This document shows, one piece after another, positions 31,993 through 44,283 of a DNA stretch of 64,000 bases. Origin of the DNA: Hysterangium stoloniferum (taxonomy: Eukaryota > Basidiomycota > Agaricomycetes > Hysterangiales > Hysterangiaceae); assembly GCA_015178975.1 (NCBI GenBank), contig WHVD01000001.1, positions 3,720,001-3,784,000 on the forward strand, written 5' to 3'. The notes under the pieces were generated by a model. It saw only the letters and a program-made list of their open reading frames with translations. It was not told the DNA's origin and did no database searches. Made by a program: the position numbers and the translations under genes. The stretch's first letter is position 1. Each line of letters opens with the position of its first letter.

Positions 31993-34900
31993 GAGTCTCC
32001 GCCTCCAAAACCTGTTATGTCAGATGATGAAACAATGTAATGACATTTTGGAGATGCACTCAGAATAGTATTGAAGGACCAGATGTCTTCGAAGGAGCCT
32101 CAAATCACAGTGAATAAGCCCGAAGAGTTTACTGGAGAAGAACCTTTGATGTTAAAGAATTTCATCGCTCAATGTGAAATGGTTTTTTGATCCCAACCAA
32201 AATCATTCGAATATGATCAATTGAAAATTACAATGGTAACTCCAGAAAATGGCTCAAGAGTGGTGGCAACCTTATCTATTAAATCCTCTGATTCCTCCTC
32301 TGTCCTTCCTTGTGGATTATCTCGATTTTCTAGATGAATTATATGCTCAATTTGGAGAAATTGATGCAGAAGGAGAAGCCAAAGAAAAACTTGACAATCT
32401 TCAAATGAAAGCTCATCATCATGTTGTGAAGTATTCAATTCAATTTACAAGCCTTGCTGCTCAAACTTGATATGACGAATTCACTTTACAATGACAATTT
32501 TATAAGGACTTCCAAATTGAATTAAGGATGAAATAGTGAAGCTTCAAGTTCAACCCGAAAGTTTTACCAAATTGTGAACAGCAGCCCTTCGACTCAATTC
32601 TTACTATTGGATGCAAGAAAATGAATGACAATGTGAAACAGAATCAAGTTCAACTCCACAAAAATTTGAAAGAAGACAATCAATGACACCTTTAACTTAT
32701 CCTTTAACATCATGAACACCTTTGACTTCAAAACTGACAAAAGACAATCAATGACAACTTCGACTTATCCTTTAACATCATGAACACCTTCAACTTCAAA
32801 ACCAACAACTTTGACTTCAAGAACATTTAGGCCCTCAACTCAAGTGAAACTGTCTTTGACAATTCTAGAACCTGATGGATGATTACTTCCTGCTGAACAA
32901 GAGAGAAGATGTAAAGAAGGATTATGTATATTATGTGGAGAAAAAGGCCATTCAGTGAGGGACTGCCCGAAAAGAAAAACTCATCAAATTGCAAAAGGAC
33001 AAATTGTTGAAGTTCAAGATTCAACAACTCAATTTGATCAATTGAATCAAAGAATGTTAAATTGGAAAATTGAAAAGGGATACTCTTCAGGCATGTGAAG
33101 AGTATCAAAGAAAACTTGATCTGTCAGAAAAGATTCCTGTGTAATATTACAAGTGGTAACAATTTCTGATTCTTTAATTATTGAACTTAAATCAAAGAAA
33201 ATAAAAGCATTAATTGATTCAGAATCTAGTCATATTTTTATGGACAAGACATTTGCGTGACAAAACAATCTACCTTTCGATCAATTGAAAAATTTGTTAT
33301 CATTGAAATTAATTGATGGATCAATTCCAACATCAGGACAAATTACGTATACAACTACATTACAAGTTTATTTTCCATCTGGGCAAACTCAAGAATTACA
33401 ATTCTTTTTAACCAATCTCGCCTTGTCTTGTCAAGTGGTATTAGGACTCAACTGGCTAAAGCAATACAATCCTGCGATTGACTGGTGATCTGGTTGTATA
33501 TTGTTCGAACCTACTTTGACACCTTTGACAAATCCAAATCCAATTCAATTATCAATCAAAACATGATTGGAAGAGAAGCATGCTTCGACTTTGGTGAGTC
33601 ATTCATCTACATCTGAGAAAATTTGTGAAGATCGAAATCTGAGACTATCAAACCAAATATCAATATAGTCAATCAAAAGACATCCTTACAAGCTGCGAAA
33701 GCAAAAGATTCTCAAACCTTTGTGGTCTTTATTTGTGATGAATCTTTCAAGACTTGTAAGGCCTCTGGTGCAAAAACTACAACTTCGACTTCATTCAACA
33801 TACCAAATGTTCCAACCGAATATTCCAATTTCTCAGATGTTTTTGACAAAAAAGAAGCTGAAGTTTTACCTCAACATTGAAGTTATGATCACACTATCCC
33901 TTTAGAAGAAGGAACTACTCCACCGATGGGACCAATCTATTCATTATCCAAGACAGAACTTCAAGTGCTATGAGAATATCTCCAAGAAAATCTTTCGAAG
34001 AAATTTATTCAATCGTCACAATCTCCTGCCAGTGCACCAATTTTATTCATCAAGAAAAAAGACAGAAGCCTACGACTATGTGTCGATTATCGAGGACTTA
34101 ATAAAATTACTCAAAAAAATTGATATCCACTTCCTTTAATTCCTGATCTTTTAGACCAACTTTGAATGGTGAAATATTTTACAAAATCAATCTCCACAGC
34201 ACCTATAATCTAGTTAGGATTGCTCCAGGTGACGAATGGAAAACAGCCTTTCGGACTTGATATGGATCTTTCGAATATTTGGTTATGCCTTTTGGACTAT
34301 GCAATGCTCCAGCAACCTTCCAACAATTAATGAATGAAATATTTTCAGATTTACTTGATATTTGGGTAATTATCTATCTCAACAACATATTAATATTTTC
34401 CAATAATCTCGAAGAATATTTACAACATGTTCAAGGACAGCTTTGACAAAATCAATTATTTGCAAAACCCAAAAAATGTGAATTTCACAAAACCAGTGTT
34501 GAATTTTTAGGATATGTTATTTCTCCTCAAGGTGTATATATGGACAAAGAAAAAATCAAAGTTATTCAAGATTGGCCTGAACCACAAAAAGTCCACGACA
34601 TTCAATCATTGTTAGGATTCGTGAATTTCTATCAAAGATTATTCCAAGTTATTCTGAAATCATTTTACTGTTGACTCAACTTACTCGGAAAAAGGTTCAA
34701 TGGCATTTTGACGAAAAATGTTGACATGTATTTAACTATGTGAAAAAAGAATTTACTACAGCTCTGATTTTGATTCATTGGAATCCAGACTATAAACCTA
34801 TACTTGAAACTGATGCTTCTGATCATGCTATAGCTTCAATATTTTCTATGCAGACTCCCAATAATGAAATTCATCCAGTTGCTTATCATTCAAGAACTCT

Positions 34901-35613
34901 TTCAACCTCCGAAATTAATTACGATACCCACAACAAAGAATTATTGGCAATATTTGAATCTTTCAAAATTTGGCAACATTATTTCAAGGAACAAAAGAAC
35001 CAATTGACATTTTAACGGATCACAAGAATCTCAAATATTTTTCAACAACTCGAATTTTGTCTTGATGACAAGCTCGATGGGCAGAATATTTATCGACTTT
35101 CAATTTGATTATTTGATTTCAACTGGGAAAACTAAATTTGAAAACAGATGTTCTTTCAAGAAGAAATGACATTTATCTGAATGAACCTAACTACTCAAAA
35201 AAGGATCTGACTAATCTTCGACCAGTATTTACGAATGAACAAATCAAAGCTTCCTTACATGCAACATATTATCTTCCAATAGCAAGAAAAGCTACTCTTA
35301 TTATGGATATGGATCAACTATTAAAAGATATATTCAAAGCTCAAAAAGAAGATCAATTTACTCTCGACAAAATTCAACAAATTTCTGACAGTACCAAGAT
35401 ATTCAAGATTTTATTTGATCATGCATAACATGTACAAAATCAAAAACTTCACAACATCGACCCATTTGATTACTTAAGCAACTTCTGATCCCTCTTCAAC
35501 CATGGCATTTGATCTCGATGGATTTTATCAAACAATTACCAACCTCGAATGGTTACAACTCAATACTTGTAATTGTCGATCGACTTTCAAAATAAGCAAT
35601 ATTTATTCTAATG

Positions 35614-35990
35614 AGTCTGTATATCTTTTATCGAATTTTGAATCCAAAATTTCTTGAATTTCATATTTGGGTTCTTCTTCAATGTAAATTGGTGGTGGAG
35701 GAGGTTGTTTTCAATTTGGGAAAGGATTGGGATAAAACAGTTCTAAAATTGAAACATGAAAGACAGGGTGAATTCCTTTGAGATGATTGGGAAGTTTTAA
35801 TGTATACAAATGAGATCCTGGTCGAGCAATGGTATTGAATGGGCCTAATAATTTTTCCGATAATTTTTTCAACAGTTGAGTTGTTCGAATAAAGTCAGAT
35901 CATACAAAGACTTGGATCGGGAAATCAAATGATTCTTTTCAATGTATGTCGGAATATTTTTGATAACATACAGGTATATCATTGGTACCT
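35614..35990 (-). pseudogene. inverted K fragment: integrase C-terminus and chromodomain
   Basis: On the minus strand the translation reads RPGSHLYTLKLPNHLKGIHP, then VFHVSILELFYPNPFPN, a proline run, and EPKYEIQEILDSKFDKRYTD. That is the end of a Ty3/gypsy integrase followed by the first part of a chromodomain. It belongs to the same family as the preceding plus-strand element but in opposite orientation, and the switch occurs within a few bases of 35613. Confidence 0.8.
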
Positions 35991-36384
35991 CTAAATACAT
36001 ATGTATTACTTTGGAATGGATCTGTCAATCTGAATAGATTTCTACTTGATTCAACATACCCAGAATATATAGGGGGTTTTACTTAATAAAGACAGCTGTG
36101 GTATGAAAAATTTCCAATAATATTTTACATATTTTACATGGAAATAACTACATTACAACTTTCAAAAAACAAAGTACTAATAAAAGTATTAGTAGGCATC
36201 TGTAAAAGGAAGGAAATTATATACAATTGGAATTTGTTAAATAACTATGGGTTGTATAAGATGTAATATGGTTTCTGATGGTTGTTTTTTGATAATATAG
36301 TTGTTTCAGAATAGATATCACTATTTAAAGATGGAGTTTTGTAAAAATAAGACTTTTATTAGTAAATATTTGAGATTATAGTAA
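35991..36384. other. unassigned AT-rich spacer
   Basis: No coding sequence or repeat end recognised between the K fragment and the truncated mariner. Confidence 0.4.
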
Positions 36385-37318
36385 TTATAAACACCCTCCA
36401 TACAGCATGCACCCCCACATCATCAAAGATCCACCACCAAACTTCAGGGTTCCCTCAACCAGCCTGTCACTCAAGCCCTCCCCTTCCTTTTTCCACAGCC
36501 ACTTCCTACCATCTGACCCCAGCCTATTGATTTTTGTCTCATCAGACCACACCACCTTCTTCCAGTCCTCCACAGTCCAATCCTGATGTGCCAAGGCAAA
36601 GTCCATCCTCTCCTTCCTATGCTTCTTAGAAAGAAGAGACCTTTTCTTCTTTACCACAGGCTTCATCCCAGCTGCCTTGAGTCCATGACGTACTGTTTGA
36701 GGATTGAATGACTGGTTGGTGATAGTGCAAAGTGTCTTTGTTGTATCTACAGCTGTATCAGTCTTCCCAGAGCTGATAAGACATTGTGCAAAATGGATAT
36801 TGGCTGTAGGGAGTTTGGAAGGACAACCACCAAAGGACTTAGAAAGGTGGGAGCGATGTATAGAGTGAAGTCTAGAGATAGTGGCAAAGTTATATCCAGT
36901 GGAAACTGAAATATATTTGGCAGAATGGCCAGCATCAAGTAGAGAAAGGATCTCTTGCTGGGCAGCAGGGGACAGAGGATGCATAGGTGAAATTAGAAGA
37001 ATCTTAGCTGTGAAAGCCCTTCTACTTATACTTTAGCACAGCATGATCACATGACATGTTGAAAAATATAAACAAGTGCAAACAATCAACATTGTCATAT
37101 GATTTTCATACAAAAGCCTGTCAGTTACAAAAGATATCCAATGACACCTCACTATTAAAATATTCATATTGTTACCATATATGGATATTACATAATGACC
37201 TTATGGTTCCTTGGACTATACATGATAGAGCATGTTGGCAAATATTCTGGTGATTTTTATGATTTTATCTACTAGGGTATAAGCTATACAAGTTGAAACT
37301 GCAAAACATTGGATATGT
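36385..37318 (-). mobile_element. Tc1/mariner 3, truncated
   Basis: The right terminal repeat ends TTTTGTAAGTCACTG before TA at about 37334 (outer sequence CAGTGACTTACAAAAC, as in mariner 2). The transposase ORF (36984-36385, 199 aa) begins MHPLSPAAQQEILSLLDAGH and reaches the first catalytic aspartate in VVWSDETKINRLGSDGRKW and then GGGSLMMWGCM, where the sequence breaks. The helix-turn-helix region with SVSTGYNFATISRLHSIHRS is intact. The remaining two thirds of the catalytic domain and the left terminal repeat are missing, so it is dead. It shares the mariner 2 subfamily rather than mariner 1. Confidence 0.85.
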
Positions 37319-37581
37319 TTTGTAAGTCACTGTACATATGCATGGAATGGACTATCTAAAGGTATCTATTTTTTAAAAGTATTATTGTTTCAAACTACTA
37401 ATTTTTTTTATTGTCTACTCGTGTCCAGAAAGATTCTTTAGTTTGTAATGTATGAGAGAGTTTAAAACATTTTGAAAGTTTTAAAAACCAAATTATGTTT
37501 GAATAACATCCCAGATGTTTAAATGACCTTTAGAGTATATTAGAATTTGGTATACTTAATAGTTTTCAGATATCCTCCTAT

Positions 37582-38060
37582 CTATAAATCCTCAATTCCC
37601 TCTTCTCTCAATTCCGCCATCTTATCAAACCATGCCCCTCTAAATCTCCCACTATTAATGCTCATATCAGTCTCTTCGCTAAAATCCCCACTTTTGTTCG
37701 ACAAAACTGAAAAATCGTCTCTAAATGCTTTAACCTCACCAATTAAATCTTCAATTATCTTTTCCATTTTTTCGCTCATCAATTTCATTTCATTTTCCAA
37801 GTGGTTATCTGATTGATTCTCCGACCTTCTCAACCGTCTTGAAAAGTTTGACAATCTCAACATGACATTGCGACAGATATTCTCCCTTTGCCCAAGTTTG
37901 TGAATTCCAGGACTCCCATTTTTGACCTCATCGTCCGACTCTTCAATCACGTTTCGACTTTTCTTATGACTTCAACGTGGTTTTCCAGCTGGCCTATTTA
38001 TGGTCCAATAACAAGCCCGATGCAATCGATTGCAGTGATCACAATTCAATGAAGCATTTG
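37582..38060 (-). pseudogene. hypothetical protein with a Cys-rich start
   Basis: The ORF at 37950-37582 (122 aa) is acidic and helical (SEKMEKIIEDLIGEVKAF). In the same frame upstream, past one TGA near 37970, lies NCDHCNRLHRACYW and RPAGKPR, a C-x2-C-x6-C pattern with a basic tail. It may be part of a zinc-binding domain of a transposon-associated protein, but I do not recognise the family. It lies between a truncated mariner and family A. Confidence 0.35.
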
Positions 38061-38064
38061 TTGA

Positions 38065-40855
38065 TTATTGTGTATCAACTTCAAGACAGTGGTAGTCATG
38101 TTGTTTGGGATGCAGATTCAACTTTTCCAGTCCAAATATAAGAAATATAGTGATCCTCCTTTGCCAATGAAGTAATGCAAAGGGGTGGCCACTATGTTTG
38201 GGGGAAGTCAAGTCTGCCACATAGTGACTTCTGAAGACCAGGTCTTTCTGATATCCTGTTTGAAATTCCCTCAAGTAGTTCTCATCAATGTCTATGAGCA
38301 GCTGGGGGTGGAGTGAAATGAACTCTAGCTCATCCACATCATCACACCTGTGGAGGTTGTATGAGTCCCATTCTGTTTGTGGATCTTCCTTTCCCATTGG
38401 TTCTACTATTTCTTGTAGTGTAGTGAAAACTGCCCTTTCGGCTGATCTATTTTCCCACAGTTTCTCCTCACCTCTTTTATTAAGCAAAGCTCAGCATGAT
38501 TATGGATAGTTTGTCTCTAAGTGGACTCACTGAATTGGGTGTTTGTGGGAGCCTAGATAGTGTGTTGACATTATTGTGAACTTAGCCTGGTCAATGTAAA
38601 ATTTCAAGGCCAGGGTAAGCAGTGTACACTGCCCCCATGTGACCAGTCAATAATTGGTATTTTTCATATGATCTGGCCCATTGTAGAGCCATGTGGTCCA
38701 TAATGAGGAGTACATGTTCTCCATCTAGGAAAGGTTGGAAGTGCAGTAGTCCTTCTTTAGCTGCCAATCCTTCTCTTTCCATGGCTGAATAGTTGCACTT
38801 CACTTTCTTGAGAGTACAGCTCCAATAAGCAATAACATGTTCCACTGTAATACAGGTGTTGTCAAACTCATGGGCCCAAGAGTCCATCCATGTATTTTCA
38901 AGCTGCATGGTTTTGTAGTGGGTGACAAATACTGGCACATCTTTCACTTGGTCAAATGCAGATTTAGCTTGAGTGTAGATATTTGTATCCTTCAAGCATC
39001 CCATTAATGGGGTGCCCCAAGACTGGGGCAGAGCTCAGTGCTGTTTTAATGTCAATGAAGGCTCATTCCTGTTTAAAATGCCATCCCCAATGTGTTTCCT
39101 TTTTGAGTAATGTGAAAAGAGAAGAAATAATTCACAAGTAGAATGTTATGTAAGCTGAAAAGTATAGAACCATTCCTAGGAAATGTTGCAACTCGGACAC
39201 CTTGGTCAGAGGTGCTAATTCCAATATAGTGTGTACCTTTTCCTGGTGGGTGGAGAATCCCAGTCAACATACATACCTCATGTCCAAGTAAAAGAATCAA
39301 ATTATAGCCAAGAATCAAATTATAGCCAATGTGACATTGCTTGGGGGAGAGCATGATCCCCACTGCACATATGGCTTGTTATACTTGGTCTAAGTGAGTA
39401 AGATGTTCCTCCCACATTTTGGAGAAGATCACTATGTCATCTATGTAAACCAGACAGAAGATCCACAAGTAGGGAGCCAATACAGTCTGCATGACTCACT
39501 GAAAAATGGAGGGGCCATTCCTTAGTCCAAATGGCATCCTTCTGAATCACCACACTCCTCTATGGGATCTGAAGGCCATCTTGGGCTTGTCCTCTTCCAG
39601 CATTTCAAGTTGAGTGAGCCCCACTAATGTATTGAAGGAAGATAAAACATTGGATCCAGAGAGCACTTGCATAATTTCCAACTGTTGTGGTAGAGGAAAC
39701 TTGTCCAGGATAGTGAGACTATTCAGCTTTCCATAGTCGATAACCACTCAGGGTTTATTGTTGCAATATCCCACAAGGGCCAGCACTCCCCATGGGGTCT
39801 TTGATAGTTCAATGACTCCTGGCTGGAACCAGGTGTCCATCTGTTCATCTATAACCTTCCTGTTGGTGGGAGAGGTTTGGATCATTGGCACTGACACTGG
39901 TTGTGCTTTGCCTGTCAATGGAATGGTGACCTTGCTATCAACCTGACCTAGTCTTCCATTGACCCCGAATTCTTGGATGTTTTTACTCAGTTTTGAGTTA
40001 AGGTGGTGCATAATCTCAGGAGGGACATCTGATCCTAAATTGACTAGTTTTTTTAGATCTTTGGAAGAGAGCTTCTCTGTGGAAGAAACTTCCATAGTTT
40101 TCAAACCTTCCAGGTTGAAGTTGTCAACATCTTCGCCTTTTAAGGGAGCCATAGATGGTCTGGAGTTGAGAGCTCATTCCTCTTCCACTTTAGAAAGGCT
40201 TTCGATAAAGTGAGCAATTTTCATACTGGCCAATTGCATTGTCTCCTTTTCAGTGGGTGATCTCAGTTTTTGTGCACATTTGTTAACATCATGGATTAAA
40301 CCAATAGTTTCTCCTTTCCTGATCATTTTTGGAACCATGGCCAGATTGTCTAGGATTATTGCAACCTTCCCTCTAGAAATGGCCAGTAGGGGCTGAACCT
40401 TGTTGGTTAGTAAAGCCTCCTTTGAGGAGGAGCCCACAACTTTGACCAAGTTAACCTCCAAGCTGGACAAAGGTGTGTGCACTGAAAGGGTTGCATGGGC
40501 ACTGGAGGATTATACAATTGAACTAGAATCCATTAGATTGATCCCTATTTGCACTGGAGATTTGGAAGGTGAAGAATGGATAGTGGAATGTATAATTCTA
40601 CAGAACAGTGACAGGATGGTCCTTGAGGGGTGATGATTTCTTCAGTGAGCTCATGTGAATGAAACCCAGTCTCCCTGGGAGAATCAGTGTGGATCTAACT
40701 AATTTCATAAGTGATATGGAAGTCTTCACCCAGGAGAATTGGTACAGTCATTCCTTGTATGACATATGTAGGTCTTAGTGTTGAATTGCAACAGGGTTCC
40801 CTTGTCATCACTAAGGTAAATGGGGACATTAATGTATCCTTATACCTTGGTGCTC
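38065..40855 (-). pseudogene. Ty3/gypsy family A reverse transcriptase and RNase H
   Basis: The second A copy reads on the minus strand from the LTR B insertion site downward. Landmarks: a pre-RT spacer (40482-40174), RT with QPVSVPMIQTSPTNRKVIDE, WFQPGVIELSKTPWGVL (39800-39900), PFGLRNGPSIFQ (about 39500) and YIDDIVIFSKMWEEHL (about 39410-39450), then RNase H with YWSCTLKKVKCNYSAMEREG (about 38790-38850), DHMALQWARSYE (about 38680) and a tethering region down to 38065. The YIDD active site is kept but TGA/TAA codons interrupt RT at about 39747 and 39545. Integrase is not seen. A 0.23-kb internal segment (about 40412-40650) is inverted. The gag-protease part continues beyond the LTR insertions at 42988. 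Confidence 0.8.
40412..40650 (+). other. inverted segment inside family A
   Basis: On the plus strand this segment encodes DKGVCTERVAWALEDYTIEL and GDLEGEEWIVECIILQ, the same peptide that the first A copy encodes on the minus strand at 2120-1990. Sequence on both sides (40174-40410 and 40660-40855) has kept the minus-strand orientation. The left junction coincides with the palindrome CCTCCTTTGAGGAGG. Confidence 0.8.
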
Positions 40856-42982
40856 TGTTACGACTGGAAAACCTGCTGGACTCTGGGCACTAACGTATAT
40901 GCACCCACACCCTACACGCACCAATTATCAGTTGACTGGAAAACCCGCTGGGCTCTGGACATCAGACCTGTCCATGCTCAACCTTCATTACTTCATGTAT
41001 CAGTCACTGGAATACTGTGAGGTATCAGCATTATCTCATAATGTTCTCTTAATTTTCTTTGAATTACTTAATATTTTCTCAAATTTTTATTGTATTTTTA
41101 TTATGTTTATTGTGAAAAATAGGCCTTATTCCTTTTAACTTTGCATAAATAATAGCATATATAAACTCATATTATGCTATTATTACTTAATTAATTTATT
41201 ATAATTTTTAACTAATTATTTATATTTTATTTACTTAGTTATTGCTTTTCGGCACCTTGCTGCATCACGTGACGTATTAGATAAGCCTCCGGTGTCGGGG
41301 TATCACACAAGTCATGGATGTGACTACTCGAGTCATTAATTGATTCCGCCGACTCATCGTTTGCTTCCGTCCCGGGACCGTGGCCTTGAACCTTCATGTT
41401 TAAGCAAGAGGTTAGAACCCTTGTCTCAGAGAGGAGAATCATGTGATAAATAAAGGGTAAATAATAAGTAGAATATGAGGTCATTATGATCTAACTAGTG
41501 ACCTCATAAACTAAATAATTTGCTAATCATTTAGTTATCAAAATGTATATAAGGAGGGCCAAGTTTCCAATAAAATCATCTTATCTCTCACACATTTTAC
41601 TGCACAGCTCAGAAGCTTATCTAATCATCCTAAGGACAATAATAGCCTTAGTCCGATACACTCACTGCAAGCACCTACACTTGCAGCATCTTGAATCTTT
41701 GTCAGCAACTCTTGAACTTAGCTAATCATCTAAATTCCCCCAGCCTCACAGCTACCCTTTAGGCTTATTAATTACATAATAAACCTAATAAGTATCTAAG
41801 TATCCTTACTGAAATTCCCTGCCAACACTAGATTATTCAAGGCCCAGCCCTAAGTTTATTGAATTAATCAAGTACAAGCACTCAGATAATCCAATACAAA
41901 TTATTGTCTCTATTAATAAATTATTTAACACCTTGTTAAATATCTATTAATAGTTACAAATACGCATACAAGAATCCGAAGCTTTATATCAAGTCTCTGC
42001 TAATTTACTGCGCATATATTCAGCTTCTAGCCCCTATTCTCAAGGAATAGTTCTTTTATTTGCTAAAAGAGTCATACATAGTTCTATTGAACCTTTCAAT
42101 AATCAAAATAAGCATTGATTTGAGTTGTTTAAGCTTAATAGTGCAGCTCATTAATCTATCAGTATTTAAATTACTGGACCTTTACTTGTTTTATTGTTGA
42201 AGCTCTGTGACACTATAGCATATATTGAGCTATCTAAGAGAATCCCCTGAATACATTACAAATACCCACTGGAACCTGCTCCTGTCTATCTCCGACCCTG
42301 TCCCACATACCAGACACCAGACTCCACTCGGAAAACCTGTCAGCTCTCTAACTGAGCCCCATTACTGTTAGGGTCAAATGACCTGTCACAATTCGGACTC
42401 CACTCCCTCCCCATTCCCATTATGGTCTAATGACCTGTCATGATTCAGACTCCACTCCACTCCATTCCATTCCTAACACCAAGTTTGGTGTTTACCTATC
42501 TCATTTCATGTTTACTAGTTTAGATTTCATTATTACTGGATTTGGTATATTATACATTCCACAGTCTATATAGTCTGGTAGATGTTGTACATACAATCCA
42601 GTCAGAAAATCAGCTTAGATTCTCCCCAGTAATCTCAGTATATATTCCGCTCTAATCTCCTCTTTGAAACACACCACTATGTATTTACCTCATTGGAGCC
42701 CATGGGCTCCGACCCATCTATCACACAACCTCTGACCTATCATTGCTCGACCTCCAGCTCATCACCACCCGACCTCTTGACCTCTGCAGAATTCTCACAG
42801 TCGACCCTCTGACCTCTCAACTCTCCAACTACCCCTGGACTCCCTGGGATTCCCATCTGCCCATCTGAAATTGGATGACACAATCTCATGAGGGCACAGC
42901 CTATAAGCTGAAGCCAAGTCCTACCAGCTTTCCCATGGGTTTCTCCAGAAACCCTCTGATAAGCTCCACACACCACTTAACA
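40856..42982 (+). mobile_element. solo LTR B inside family A, itself interrupted
   Basis: Starts TGTTACGACTGGAAAACC and ends ACACACCACTTAACA. Flanks are TGCTC on both sides (40851-40855 and 42983-42987). After removal of the nested LTR C and its duplication the length is 877 bp. The host sequence on both sides aligns with 2400-2460 of the first A copy without a gap. Confidence 0.93.
41016..42260 (+). mobile_element. solo LTR C nested in LTR B (1245 bp)
   Basis: Starts TGTGAGGTATCAGC and ends CCTGAATACATTACA, flanked by AATAC on both sides (41011-41015 and 42261-42265). Other B copies read GGAATACCCACCGG across this point, so the insertion is certain. GTATATAAGGAGG at 41545-41557 is a good TATA box, followed by a likely transcript start and AATAAA-type signals. 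No ORF above 81 codons; no second copy in the window. Confidence 0.94.
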
Positions 42983-42987
42983 TGCTC

Positions 42988-43462
42988 CCTGTAAGTTGGA
43001 CTAAGTGTAGTTTGAGTCCTTGTTTCAACTTTAGTCAATCCTTCAACTCCTTGTAGAATTCCTCTGACATGAGAGAAAGATCAGCTCCTATATCCATTAT
43101 GATTTTGATGGGTTCTGAACAATCTGGGCTTCCAACTTCCAGGAACATACAAGGCAGAGACTCTTATGCTGGAATACCCCCTGGAGGTTCTCCTTTCCAG
43201 TATACTATAGTTGTCTCCTTCTTCATCAGCTTGCTAGATCAGGGGTATTGAATTTTGGGTCTTTTCCATTCCTTTCACATGATTAGTTTAATGTTTCTAT
43301 GGCCTCTCAGATTACGTTAGGTCTGGGGTCATCCAAGGGAAGTCCTCCATCCTCATCTTCTGATTTGGAACCCTCACAAGGCATTAGGTTAGGGAGTTGC
43401 CAAGATCAAAGGGGAAGGTTTCCTCCTCCAATCTTTCTCTTAAATCCTCTATTGTGTACTTC
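42988..43462 (-). pseudogene. family A protease region, continued
   Basis: Minus-strand sequence aligned with 2440-2700: a protease block corresponding to IKIIMDIGADLSLMSEEFYK (about 43045-43100), where the active-site triplet reads D-I-G-A. It is bounded by two LTR B insertions. Confidence 0.7.
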
Positions 43463-44283
43463 TGTTATGACCAGAAATCCCACCGGACTCCGGGCACTAA
43501 CTTATATGCACCCGCACCCTATACACACCCATTGTCAGTTTACCGGAATTCCTGCTGGACTCCATACATCAGACTTGTCTAGTTCGACTACATTACGTTG
43601 TGTTTCAGTCACCGGAAAACCCACCGGACTCCACCCCTGTCTATGTCTGACCTCGTCCCACACATCAGTCACCGGACCCACTCGGAAAACCCATCATCCC
43701 TCTAACAGAGCACCGTTCCCATTTTAGTCAAATGACCTGTCACAATTCGGACTCCGCTCCCGCTCTGTTTCCCGTTATGGTTTATGATTTGTCATGATTT
43801 GGACTCCGCTCCATTCCATCCCATTCCTAACACCAAATTGGGGTTTACTATTCCTGTTTTATGTTTTGCTAGTTTTGTTTCATCATTACTGGATTTGGCA
43901 TGTCATTCACTCCACGGTCTATTTAAACTGGCAGATGTTGTACATACAATCCAGTCAGAAAATCAGCTTAGATTCCCCCCAGTAATCTAATACATTTTCC
44001 GCTCTAAACTCCTACTTGAATTACACCACTCATGCTAGTTGGAGCCCACAGGCTCCGGCACATCTATCTCTCTTACTTATCTCGACTCACAACCTCTCAA
44101 CCCATGACCCCCGACCTACAACCCCTCGACCCACGAACCCCGCCCGGATTCCCCGGGATTCCCGTCTGCCAGTCTGAAATTGGACAACACGATCTCGTGA
44201 GGGTGCAGCCTATAAGCTGAAGCCAAGTCCTACCGGATATTCCACAGGTTTCTCCAGAAACCCACCATGTACGTACCCTAACA
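43463..44283 (+). mobile_element. solo LTR B, complete (821 bp)
   Basis: Starts TGTTATGACCAGAAATCCC and ends CCATGTACGTACCCTAACA. Flanks are ACTTC on both sides (43458-43462 and 44284-44288). TCTATTTAAACTGG at 43918-43931 is the likely TATA box. This is the best reference copy for family B, and no internal (gag-pol) part of B is present in the window. Confidence 0.94.

Larger units (their letters stand above)
30096..35613 (+). pseudogene. Ty3/gypsy chromodomain family K gag-pol, most complete copy
   Basis: Gag starts at 30096 (MKPRMQSEITKAS), is cut by LTR B (30328-31992) and resumes as PPPKPVMSDDETM. Domains in order: gag core with QITVNKPEEFTGEEP and EWWQPYLLNP (32090-32480), zinc knuckle CILCGEKGHSVRDC (about 32930-32970), retropepsin with ALIDSESSHIF and LGLNWLKQYNPAIDW (33200-33488), RT with [12 protein letters not shown] (about 34075), RNase H with ETDASDHAIASIF (about 34805), and integrase from 35138 up to SMDFIKQLPTSNGYNSILVIV near 35570. 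The catalytic YLDD reads YLNN here (about 34375-34390), so both metal-binding aspartates are lost. Many stops are TGA where the family has arginine. It ends at 35613 against an inverted K fragment. Confidence 0.85.

Noticed and set aside
41239..41484. 81-residue minus ORF
   Set aside because: It lies wholly inside solo LTR C upstream of its TATA box and has no recognisable protein features.
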